The notes under the pieces were generated by a model. The model had not been told where the DNA came from. It made no database searches and saw only the letters and a program-made list of their open reading frames with translations. The translations under genes and the position numbers were made by a program. A stretch of DNA of 64,000 nucleotides, taken from the NCBI GenBank assembly GCA_963556195.1, contig CAUVYP010000262.1, positions 868,001-932,000 of the forward strand, in the 5' to 3' direction. Shown one piece after another: positions 51,003 through 63,090 of this stretch. Source of the DNA: Sepiola atlantica (lineage: Eukaryota; Mollusca; Cephalopoda; Sepiida; Sepiolidae). The first letter of the stretch is position 1. Every line of letters begins with the position of its first letter.

Positions 51003-53791
51003 TTAGCGCGTTTTAAAGTTGATATCGCTTTTGTTTATAACTTCCACATTTATTCGAATTGTGCAACGAAACTTTGCAGACAGTCGCGGATAGGCCTTTT
51101 CTACTGAAGTACTAAGTTTCAGAAGTGCAGCTCTGGTACTGCCGGAGATATGCCGATACAAACTGAATACGCAAAACATCAACAAAATTTAGCGCGTTTT
51201 AAAGTTGATATCGCTTTTGTTTATAACTTCCACATTGATTCGAATTGTGCAACGAAACTTTGCAGACAGTCGCGGAGACACATTTCCTACTGAAGTACCA
51301 AGTTTCAGAAGTGCAGCTCTTGTACTGCCGGAGATATGTCGATACAAACTGAATACGCAAAACATCAACAAAATTTAGCGCGTTTTAAAGTTGATATCGC
51401 TTTTGTTTATAACTTCCACATTTATTCGAATTGTGCAACGAAACTTTGCAGACAGTCGCGGATAGGCCTTTTCTACTGAAGTACTAAGTTTCAGAAGTGC
51501 AGCTCTAGTACTGCCGGAGATATGTCGATACAAACGGAATACGCAAAACATCAACAAAATTTAGCACGTTTTAAAGTTGATATCGCTTTTGTTTATAACT
51601 TCAACATTTATTCGAATTGTGCCACGAAACTTTGCAGACAGTCGCGGATAGGCCTTTTCTACTGAAGTACCAAGTTTCAGAAGTGCAGCGGTTGTACTGC
51701 CGGAGAGTTGTCGATACAAACTTAATACGCAAAACATCAACACAATTTAGCGCGTTTTAAAGTTGATATCGCTTTTGTTTATAACTTCCACATTTATTCG
51801 AATTGTGCAACGAAACTTTGCAGACAGTCGCGGAGACACATTTCCTACTGAAGTACTAAGTTTCAGAAGTGCAGCTCTTGTACTGCCGGAGATATGTCGA
51901 TACAAACTGAATACGCAAAACATCAACAAAATTTAGCGCGTTTTAAAGTTGATATCGCTTTTGTTTATAACTTCTACATTTATTCGAATTGTGCAACGAA
52001 ACTTTGCAGACAGTCGCGGATAGGCCTTTTCTACTGAAGTACCAAGTTTCAGAAGTGCAGCCGTTGTACTGCCGGAGATATGTCGATACAAACTTAATAC
52101 GCAAAACATCAACACAATTTAGCGCGTTTTAAAGTTGATATCGCTTTTGTTTATAACTTCCACATTTATTCGAATTGTGCAACGAAACTATGCAGACAAC
52201 CGCGGAGACACAATTACTACTGAAGTACCAAGTTTCAGAAGTACAGCTCTTGTACTGCCGGAGATATGTCGATACAAACTGAATACGCAAAACATCAACA
52301 AAATTTAGCGCGTTTTAAAGTTGATATCGCTTTTGTTTATAACTTCCACATTTATTCGAATTGTGCAACGAAACTTTGCAGACAGTCGCGGATAGGCCTT
52401 TTCTACTGAAGTACCAAGTTTCAGAAGTGCAGCTCTTGTACTGCCGGAGATATGTCGATACAAACTGAATACGCAACTTATCAACAAAATTTAGCGCGTT
52501 TTAAAGTTGATATCGCTTTTGTTTATAACTTCCACATTTATTCGAATTGTGCGAGGAAACTTTGCAGACAGTCGCGGATAGGTCTTTTCTACTGAAGTAC
52601 CAAGTTTCAGAAGTGCAGCTCAAGTACTGCCGGAGATATGTCGATACAAACTGAATACGCAAAACATCAACAAAATTTAGCGCGTTTTAAAGTTGATATC
52701 GCTTTTGTTTATAACTTCCATATTTATTCGAATTGTGCAACGAAACTTTGCAGACACTCGCGGATAGGCCTTTTCTAGTGAACTACCAAGTTTCAGAAGT
52801 GCAGCTTTAGTACTGCCGGGTATACCGATACAAACTGAATACGCAAAACATCAACAAAATTTAGCGCGTTTTAAAGTTGATATCGCTTTTGTTTATAACT
52901 TCCACATTTATTCGAATTGTGCAACGAAACTTTGCAGACAGTCGCGGATAGGCCTTTTCTACTGAAGTACCAAGTTTCAGAAGTGCAGCGGTTGTACTGC
53001 CGGAGATTTGTCGATACAAACTTAATACGCAAAACATCAACACAATTTAGCGCGTTTTAAAGTTGATATCGCTTTTGTTTATAACTTCCACATTTATTCG
53101 AATTGTGCAACGAAACTTTTGTAGACAACCGCGGAGACACATTTTCTACTGAAGTACGAAGTTTCAGAAGTGCAGCGGTTGTACTGCCGGAGATTTGTCG
53201 ATACAAACTTAATACGCAAAACATCAACACAATTTAGCGCGTTTTAAAGTTGATATCGCTTTTGTTTATAACTTCCACATTTATTCGAATTGTGCAACGA
53301 AACTTTGCAGACAGTCGCGGATAGGCCTTTTCTACTGAAGTACCACGTTTGAGAAGTGCAACTCTAGTACTGCCGGAGATATGTCGATACAAACTTAATA
53401 CGCAAAACATCAACACAATTTAGCGCGTTTTAAAGTTGATATCGCTTTTGTTTATAACTTCCACATTTATTCGAATTGTGCAACCAAACTAAACGGACAA
53501 CCGCCGAGACACATTGGCTACTGAAGTACCAAGTTTCAGAAGTGCAGCTTTTGTACTGCCGGAGATATGTCGATACAAACTGAATACGCAAAACATCAAC
53601 AAAATTTAGCGCGTTTTAAAGTTGATATCGCTTTTGTTTATAACTTCCACATTTATTCGAATTGTGCAACGAAACTTTGCAGACAGTCGCGGATAGGCCT
53701 TTTCTACTGAAGTACCAAGGTTCAGAAGTGCAGCTCTTGTACTGCCGGAGATATGTCGATACAAACTGAATACGGAAAACATCAACAAAAT

Positions 53792-54349
53792 TTAGCGCGT
53801 TTTAAAGTTGATATCGCTTTTGTTTATAACTTCCACATTTATTCGAATTGTGCAACGAAACTTTGCAGACAGTCGCGGATAGGCCTTTTCTACTGAAGTA
53901 CTAAGTTTCAGAAGTGCAGCTCTGGTACTGCCGGAGATATGTCGATACAAACTGAATACGCAAAACATCAACAAAATTTAGCGCGTTTTAAAGTTGATAT
54001 CGCTTTTGTTTATAACTTCCACATTGATTCGAATTGTGCAACGAAACTTTGCAGACAGTCGCGGAGACACATTTCCTACTGAAGTACCAAGTTTCAGAAG
54101 TGCAGCTCTTGTACTGCCGGAGATATGTCGATACAAACTGAATACGCAAAACATCAACAAAATTTAGCGCGTTTTAAAGTTGATATCGCTTTTGTTTATA
54201 ACTTCCACATTTATTCGAATTGTGCAACGAAACTCTGCAGACTACCGCGGAGACACAATTACTACTGAAGTACCAAGTTTCAGAAGTGCAGCTCTTTTAC
54301 TGCCGGAGATATGTCGATACAAACTGAATACGGAAAACATCAACAAAAT
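53792..54349. repeat. Three-unit (558 bp) module inserted in copy A of the 5579 bp repeat
   Basis: Order: GTACTAAG/CTCTGGTAC unit, ACATTGATTCG/CATTTCCTAC unit, CAGACTACCGCGG/ATACGGAAAAC unit. The same ordered trio lies at 47283-47840, 49515-50072 and 55094-55651. The unit before the insertion (53606) ends ATACGGAAAAC where its partner at 59185 ends ATACGCAAAAC, which fits exchange within the right part of that unit. Confidence 0.75.
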
Positions 54350-55093
54350 TTAGCGCGTTTTAAAGTTGATATCGCTTTTGTTTATAACTTCCACATTTAT
54401 TCGAATTGTGCAACGATACTTTGCAGACAGTCGCGGATAGGCCTTTTCTACTGAAGTACCAAGTTTAAGAAGTGCAGCTCTAGTACTGCCGGAGATATGT
54501 CGATACAAACTTAATACGCAAAACATCAACACAATTTAGCGCGTTTTAAAGTTGATATCGCTTTTGTTTATAACTTCCACATTTATTCGAATTGTGCAAC
54601 CAAACTTTGCGGACAACCGCCTAGACACATTGGCTACTGAAGTACCAAGTTTCAGAAGTGCAGCTCTTGTACTGCCGGAGATATGTCGATACAAACTGAA
54701 TACGCAAAACATCAACAAAATTTAGCGCGTTTTAAAGTTGATATCGTTTTTGTTTATAACTTCCACATTTATTCGGATTGTGCAACGAAACTTTGCAGAC
54801 AGTCGCGGATTGGCCTTTTCTAGTGAAGTACCAAGTTTCAGAAGTGCAGCTCTTGTACTGCCGGAGATATGTCGATACCAACTTAATACGCAAAACATCA
54901 ACAAAATTTAGCGCGTTTTAAAGTTCATATCGCTTTTGTTTATAACTTCCACATTTATTCGAATTGTGCAACGAAACTTTGCAGACAGTCGCGGAGACAC
55001 ATTTGCTACTGAAGTACCAAGTTTCAGAAGTGCAGCTCTTGTACTGCCGGAGATATGTCGATACAAACTGAATACGGAAAACATCAACAAAAT

Positions 55094-58000
55094 TTAGCGC
55101 GTTTTAAAGTTGATATCGCTTTTGTTTATAACTTCCACATTTATTCGAATTGTGCAACGAAACTTTGCAGACAGTCGCGGATAGGCCTTTTCTACTGAAG
55201 TACTAAGTTTCAGAAGTGCAGCTCTGGTACTGCCGGAGATATGCCGATACAAACTGAATACGCAAAACATCAACAAAATTTAGCGCGTTTTAAAGTTGAT
55301 ATCGCTTTTGTTTATAACTTCCACATTGATTCGAATTGTGCAACGAAACTTTGCAGACAGTCGCGGAGACACATTTCCTACTGAAGTACCAAGTTTCAGA
55401 AGTGCAGCTCTTGTACTGCCGGAGATATGTCGATACAAACTGAATACGCAAAACATCAACAAAATTAAGCGCGTTTTAAAGTTGATATCGCTTTTGTTTA
55501 TAACTTCCACATTTATTCGAATTGTGCAACGAAACAATGCAGACTACCGCGGAGACACAATTACTACTGAAGTACCAAGTTTCAGAAGTGCAGCTCTTGT
55601 ACTGCCGGAGATATGTCGATACAAACTGAATACGGAAAACATCAACAAAATTTAGCGCGTTTTAAAGTTGATATCGCTTTTGTTTATAACTTCCACATTT
55701 ATTCTAATTGTGCAACGAAACTTTGCAGACAGTCGCGGATAGGTCTTTTCTACTGAAGTACTAAGTTTCAGAAGTGCAGCTCTGGTACTGCCGGAGATAT
55801 GCCGATACAAACTGAATACGCAAAACATCAACAAAATTTAGCGCGTTTTAAAGTTGATATCGCTTTTGTATATAACTTCCACATTGATTCGAATTGTGCA
55901 ACGAAACTTTGCAGACAGTCGCGGAGACACATTTCCTACTGAAGTACCAAGTTTCAGAAGTGCAGCTCTTGTACTGCCGGAGATATGTCGATACAAACTG
56001 AATACGCAAAACATCAACAAAATTTAGCGCGTTTTAAAGTTGATATCGCTTTTGTTTATAACTTCCACATTTATTCGAATTGTGCAACGAAACTTTGCAG
56101 ACAGTCGCGGATAAGCCATTTCTACTGAAGTACTAAGTTTCAGAAGTGCAGCTCTAGTACTGTCGGAGATATGTCGATACAAACTGAATACGCAAAACAT
56201 CAACAAAATTTAGCGCGTTTTAAAGTTGATATCGCTTTTGTTTATAACTTCCACATTTATTCGAATTGTGCCACGAAACTTTGCAGACAGTCGCGGATAG
56301 GCCTTTTCTACTGAAGTACCAAGTTTCAGAAGTGCAGCGGTTGTACTGCCGGAGATTTGTCGATACAAACTTAATACGCAAAAAATCAACACAATTTAGC
56401 GCGTTTTAAAGTAGATATCGCTTTTGTTTATAACTTCCACATTTATTCGAATTGTGCAACGAAACTTTGCAGACAGTCGCGGAGACACATTTCCTACTGA
56501 AGTACCAAGTTTCAGAAGTGCAGCTCTTGTACTGCCGGTAATATGTCGATACAAACTGAATACGCAAAACATCAACAAAATTTAGCGCGTTTTAAAGTTG
56601 ATATCGCTTTTGTTTATAACTTCCACATTTATTCGAATTGTGCAACGAAACTTTGCAGACAGTCGCGGATAGGCCTTTTCTACTGAAGTACTAAGTTTCA
56701 GAAGTGCAGCTCTGGTACTGCCGGAGATATGCCGATACAAACTGAATACGCAAAACATCAACAAAATTTAGCGCGTTTTAAAGTTGATATCGCTTTTGTT
56801 TATAACTTCCACATTGATTCGAATTGTGCAACGAAACTTTGCAGACAGTCGCGGAGACACATTTCCTACTGAAGTACCAAGTTTCAGAAGTGCAGCTCTT
56901 GTACTGCCGGAGATATGTCGATACAAACTGAATACGCAAAACATCAACAAAATTTAGCGCGTTTTAAAGTTGATATCGCTTTTGTTTATAACTTCCACAT
57001 TTATTCGAATTGTGCAACGAAACTTTGCAGACAGTCGCGGATAGGCCTTTTCTACTGAAGTACTAAGTTTCAGAAGTGCAGCTCTAGTACTGCCGGAGAT
57101 ATGTCGATACAAACGGAATACGCAAAACATCAACAAAATTTAGCGCGTTTTAAAGTTGATATCGCTTTTGTTTATAACTTCAACATTTATTCGAATTGTG
57201 CCACGAAACTTTGCAGACAGTCGCGGATAGGCCTTTTCTACTGAAGTACCAAGTTTCAGAAGTGCAGCGGTTGTACTGCCGGAGAGTTGTCGATACAAAC
57301 TTAATACGCAAAACATCAACACAATTTAGCGCGTTTTAAAGTTGATATCGCTTTTGTTTATAACTTCCACATTTATTCGAATTGTGCAACGAAACTTTGC
57401 AGACAGTCGCGGAGACACATTTCCTACTGAAGTACCAAGTTTCAGAAGAGCAGCTATTGTACTGCCGGAGATATGTCGATACAAACTGAATACGCAAAAC
57501 ATCAACAAAATTTAGCGCGTTTTAAAGTTGATATCGCTTTTGTTTATAACTTCCACATTTATTCGAATTGTGCAACGAAACTTTGCAGACAGTCGCGGAT
57601 AGGCCTTTTCTACTGAAGTACCAAGTTTCAGAAGTGCAGCCGTTGTACTGCCGGAGATATGTCGATACAAACTTAATACGCAAAACATCAACACAATTTA
57701 GCGCGTTTTAAAGTTGATATCGCTTTTGTTTATAACTTCCACATTTATTCGAATTGTGCAACGAAACTATGCAGACAACCGCGGAGACACAATTACTACT
57801 GAAGTACCAAGTTTCAGAAGTACAGCTCTTGTACTGCCGGAGATATGTCGATACAAACTGAATACGCAAAACATCAACAAAATTTAGCGCGTTTTAAAGT
57901 TGATATCGCTTTTGTTTATAACTTCCACATTTATTCGAATTGTGCAACGAAACTTTGCAGACAGTCGCGGATAGGCCTTTTCTACTGAAGTACCAAGTTT

Positions 58001-60114
58001 CAGAAGTGCAGCTCTTGTACTGCCGGAGATATGTCGATACAAACTGAATACGCAACTTATCAACAAAATTTAGCGCGTTTTAAAGTTGATATCGCTTTTG
58101 TTTATAACTTCCACATTTATTCGAATTGTGCGAGGAAACTTTGCAGACAGTCGCGGATAGGTCTTTTCTACTGAAGTACCAAGTTTCAGAAGTGCAGCTC
58201 AAGTACTGCCGGAGATATGTCGATACAAACTGAATACGCAAAACATCAACAAAATTTAGCGCGTTTTAAAGTTGATATCGCTTTTGTTTATAACTTCCAT
58301 ATCTATTCGAATTGTGCAACGAAACTTTGCAGACACTCGCGGATAGGCCTTTTCTAGTGAACTACCAAGTTTCAGAAGTGCAGCTTTAGTACTGCCGGGT
58401 ATACCGATACAAACTGAATACGCAAAACATCAACAAAATTTAGCGCGTTTTAAAGTTGATATCGCTTTTGTTTATAACTTCCACATTTATTCGAATTGTG
58501 CAACGAAACTTTGCAGACAGTCGCGGATAGGCCTTTTCTACTGAAGTACCAAGTTTCAGAAGTGCAGCGGTTGTACTGCCGGAGATTTGTCGATACAAAC
58601 TTAATACGCAAAACATCAACACAATTTAGCGCGTTTTAAAGTTGATATCGCTTTTGTTTATAACTTCCACATTTATTCGAATTGTGCAACGAAACTTTTG
58701 TAGACAACCGCGGAGACACATTTTCTACTGAAGTACGAAGTTTCAGAAGTGCAGCGGTTGTACTGCCGGAGATTTGTCGATACAAACTTAATACGCAAAA
58801 CATCAACACAATTTAGCGCGTTTTAAAGTTGATATCGCTTTTGTTTATAACTTCCACATTTATTCGAATTGTGCAACGAAACTTTGCAGACAGTCGCGGA
58901 TAGGCCTTTTCTACTGAAGTACCACGTTTGAGAAGTGCAACTCTAGTACTGCCGGAGATATGTCGATACAAACTTAATACGCAAAACATCAACACAATTT
59001 AGCGCGTTTTAAAGTCGATATCGCTTTTGTTTATAACTTCCACATTTATTCGAATTGTGCAACCAAACTTTGCGGACAACCGCCGAGACACATTGGCTAC
59101 TGAAGTACCAAGTTTCAGAAGTGCAGCTTTTGTACTGCCGGAGATATGTCGATACAAACTGAATACGCAAAACATCAACAAAATTTAGCGCGTTTTAAAG
59201 TTGATATCGCTTTTGTTTATAACTTCCACATTTATTCGAATTGTGCAACGAAACTTTGCAGACAGTCGCGGATAGGCCTTTTCTACTGAAGTACCAAGGT
59301 TCAGAAGTGCAGCTCTTGCACTGCCGGAGATATGTCGATACAAACTGAATACGCAAAACATCAACAAAATTTAGCGCGTTTTAAAGTTGATATCGCTTTT
59401 GTTTATAACTTCCACATTTATTCGAATTGTGCAACGATACTTTGCAGACAGTCGCGGATAGGCCTTTTCTACTGAAGTACCAAGTTTCAGAAGTGCAGCT
59501 CTAGTACTGCCGGAGATATGTCGATACAAACTTAATACGCAAAACATCAACACAATTTAGCGCGTTTTAAAGTTGATATCGCTTTTGTTTATAACTTCCA
59601 CATTTATTCCAATTGTGCAACCAAACTTTGCGGACAACCGCCTAGACACATTGGCTACTGAAGTACCAAGTTTCAGAAGTGCAGCTCTTGTACTGCCGGA
59701 GATATGTCGATACAAACTGAATACGCAAAACATCAACAAAATTTAGCGCGTTTTAAAGTTGATATCGTTTTTGTTTATAACTTCCACATTTATTCGGATT
59801 GTGCAACGAAACTTTGCAGACAGTCGCCGATTGGCCTTTTCTAGTGAAGTACCAAGTTTCAGAAGTGCAGCTCTTGTACTGCCGGAGATATGTCGATACC
59901 AACTTAATACGCAAAACATCAACAAAATTTAGCGCGTTTTAAAGTTGATATCGCTTTTGTTTATAACTTCCACATTTATTCGAATTGTGCAACGAAACTT
60001 TGCAGACAGTCGCGGATAGGCCTTTTCTACTGAATTACTAAGTTTCAGAAGTGACGCTCTTGTACTGCCGGAGATATGTCGATACAAACTGAATACGCAA
60101 AACATCAACAAAAT
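55094..60114. repeat. 30-unit segmental duplication, copy B (27 units)
   Basis: This copy matches copy A at offset 5579 up to about 59300, then at offset 5021 (27 units minus 1 bp) from 59371 after the missing trio. It has an extra unit at 59929 (GTGACGCTC) that copy A lacks between 54722 and 54908. Substitutions between copies are few, e.g. CATATCTATTC near 58298 for CATATTTATTC near 52719. Confidence 0.92.
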
Positions 60115-60300
60115 TTAGCGCGTTTTAAAGTTCATATCGCTTTTGTTTATAACTTCCACATTTATTCGAATTGTGCAACGAAACTTTGCAGACAGTCGCG
60201 GAGACACATTTTCTACTGAAGTACCAAGTTTCAGAAGTGCAGCTCTTGTACTGCCGGAGATATGTCGATACAAACTGAATACGCAAAACATCAACAAAAT
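58813..60300. repeat. 8-unit HOR (1488 bp), copy A, nested in the 5579 bp repeat
   Basis: Ordered marks: CCACGTTTGAGAAGTGCAAC (58813), AAAGTCGATATCG with CAACCAAACTTTGCGG and CGCCGAGAC (58999), CCAAGGTTC (59185), CGATACTTTG (59371), CGCCTAGAC (59557), ATATCGTTTTTG with ATACCAACTTAATAC (59743), GTGACGCTC (59929) and AAAGTTCATATCG (60115). The first four recur from 60301. Confidence 0.88.
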
Positions 60301-61602
60301 TTAGCGCGTTTTAAAGTTGATATCGCTTTTGTTTATAACTTCCACATTTATTCGAATTGTGCAACGAAACTTTGCAGACAGTCGCGGATAGGCCTTTTCT
60401 ACTGAAGTACCACGTTTGAGAAGTGCAACTCTAGTACTGCCGGAGATATGTCGATACAAACTTAATACGCAAAACATCAACACAATTTAGCGCGTTTTAA
60501 AGTCGATATCGCTTTTGTTTATAACTTCCACATTTATTCGAATTGTGCAACCAAACTTTGCGGACAACCGCCGAGACACATTGGCTACTGAAGTACCAAG
60601 TTTCAGAAGTGCAGCTTTTGTACTGCCGGAGATATGTCGATACAAACTGAATACGCAAAACATCAACAAAATTTAGCGCGTTTTAAAGTTGATATCGCTT
60701 TTGTTTATAACTTCCACATTTATTCGAATTGTGCAACGAAACTTTGCAGACAGTCGCGGATAGGCCTTTTCTACTGAAGTACCAAGGTTCAGAAGTGCAG
60801 CTCTTGCACTGCCGGAGATATGTCGATACAAACTGAATACGCAAAACATCAACAAAATTTAGCGCGTTTTAAAGTTGATATCGCTTTTGTTTATAACTTC
60901 CACATTTATTCGAATTGTGCAACGATACTTTGCAGACAGTCGCGGATAGGCCTTTTCTACTGAAGTACCAAGTTTCAGAAGTGCAGCTCTAGTACTGCCG
61001 GAGATATGTCGATACAAACTTAATACGCAAAACATCAACACAATTTAGCGCGTTTTAAAGTTGATATCGCTTTTGTTTATAACTTCCACATTTATTCGAA
61101 TTGTGCAACCAAACTTTGCGGACAACCGCCTAGACACATTGGCTACTGAAGTACCAAGTTTCAGAAGTGCAGCTCTTGTACTGCCGGAGATATGTCGATA
61201 CCAACTTAATACGCAAAACATCAACAAAATTTAGCGCGTTTTAAAGTTGATATCGCTTTTGTTTATAACTTCCACATTTATTCGAATTGTGCAACGAAAC
61301 TTTGCAGACAGTCGCGGATAGGCCTTTTCTACTGAAGTACTAAGTTTCAGAAGTGACGCTCTTGTACTGCCGGAGATATGTCGATACAAACTGAATACGC
61401 AAAACATCAACAAAATTTAGCGCGTTTTAAAGTTCATATCGCTTTTGTTTATAACTTCCACATTTATTCGAATTGTGCAACGAAACTTTGCAGACAGTCG
61501 CGGAGACACATTTTCTACTGAAGTACCAAGTTTCAGAAGTGCAGCTCTTGTACTGCCGGAGATATGTCGATACAAACTGAATACGCAAAACATCAACAAA
61601 AT
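60301..61602. repeat. 7-unit derivative (1302 bp) of the 8-unit HOR, copy B
   Basis: Units 60301, 60487, 60673 and 60859 match copy A at 1488 bp. Units 61231 and 61417 match 59929 and 60115 at 1302 bp. The unit between, 61045-61230, is a chimera of the fifth and sixth units of copy A, so one monomer has been lost by exchange. Confidence 0.9.
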
Positions 61603-63090
61603 TTAGCGCGTTTTAAAGTTGATATCGCTTTTGTTTATAACTTCCACATTTATTCGAATTGTGCAACGAACCTTTGCAGACAGTCGCGGATAGGGCTTTT
61701 CTACTGTAGTAGCAAGTTTCCGAAGTGCAGCTCTTGCACTGCCGGAGATATGTCGATACAAACTGAATACGCAAAACTTCAACAAAATTTAGCGCGTTTT
61801 AAAGTTGATATCGCTTTTGTTTATAACTTCAACATTTATTTGAATTGTGCAACGAAACTTTGCAGACAACCGCGGAGACACATTTGCTACTGAAGTACCA
61901 AGTTTCAGAAGTGCAGCTCTTGTACTGCCGGAGATATGTCGATACAAACTGAATACGCAGAACATCAACAAAATTTAGCGCGTTTTAAAGTTGATATCGC
62001 TTTTGTTTATAACTTCCACATTTATTCGAATTGTGCAACGAATCTTAGCAGACAGTCGCGGATAGGCCTTTTCTTGTGAAGTACTAAGGTTCAGAAGTGC
62101 AGCTCTTGCACTGCCGGAGATATGTCGATACAAACTGAATACGCAAAACTTCAACAAAATTTAGCGCGTTTTAAAGTTGATATCGCTTTTGTTTATAACT
62201 TCCACATTTATTCGAATTGTGCAAGGAAACTTTGCAGACAGTCGCGGATAGGCCTTTCTACTTAAGTACCAAGTTTCAGAAGTGCAGCTCTTGTACTGCC
62301 GGAAATATGTCGATACAAAGTTGATACGCAAAACATCAACAAAATTAAGCGCGTTTTAAAGTTGATATCGCTTTTGTTTATAACTTCCACATTTATTCGA
62401 ATTGTGCAAGGAAACTTTGCAGACAGTCGCGGATAGGCCTTTTCTACTTAAGTACCAAGTTTCAGAAGTGCAGCTCTTGTACTGCCGAAGATATGTCGAT
62501 ACAAACTGAATACGCAAAACATCAACAAAATTTAGCGCGTTTTAAAGTTGATATCGCTTTTGTTTATAACTTCCACATTTATTCGAATTGTGCAACGAAA
62601 CTTTGCAGACAGTCGCGGATAAGCCTTTTCTACTGAAGTACCAAGTTTCAGAAGTGCAGCGGTTGTACTGCCGGAGATATTTCGATACAAACTTAATACG
62701 CAAAACATCAACACGATTTAGCGCGTTTTAAAGTTGATATCGCTTTTGTTTATAACTTCCACATTTATTCGAATTGTGCAACGAAACTTTTGTAGACAAC
62801 CGCGGAGACACATTTTCTACTGAAGTACGAAGTTTCAGAAGTGCAGCTCTTGTACTGCCGGAGATATGTCGATACAAACTGAATACGCAAAACATCAACA
62901 AAATTTAGCGCGTTTTAAAGTTGATATCGCTTTAGTTTATAACTTCCACATTTATTCGAATTGTGCGAGGAAACTTTTCAGACAGTCGCGGATAGGCTTT
63001 TTCTACTGTAGTAACAAGTTTCAGAAGTGCAGCTTTGGTACTGCCGGAGATATGTCGATACAAACTGAATACGCAAAACATCAACAAAAT
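61603..63090. repeat. Eight mixed monomers with several indels
   Basis: Units include two with CTCTTGCACTGCC and AAAACTTCAAC (61603, 61975), a B-type unit (61789), a unit with the 1 bp deletion GGCCTTTCTACTTAAG near 62250, a unit with AAAATTAAGCG near 62343, and one with the 1 bp insertion GAAACTTTTGTAGAC near 62785. That last unit also precedes the CCACGTTTGAG unit at 58.6 kb, though here one extra unit (from 62905, with GCTTTAGTTTATAAC) lies between. Confidence 0.7.

Larger units (their letters stand above)
49515..55093. repeat. 30-unit (5579 bp) segmental duplication, copy A
   Basis: Units from 49515 match those starting 55094, including rare indels at matching places: the 2 bp deletion GCCGGGTATACCG (near 52818 and 58396) and the 1 bp insertion GAAACTTTTGTAGAC (near 53118 and 58695). 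Other shared marks: AAAGTAGATATCG (50831 and 56410), GGAGAGTTGTCG (51703 and 57282), ACGCAACTTATC (52472 and 58051), CAGACACTCGCGG (52750 and 58330) and CCACGTTTGAGAAGTGCAAC (53343 and 58922). Copy A holds three extra units (53792, 53978, 54164) that copy B lacks. Confidence 0.92.
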
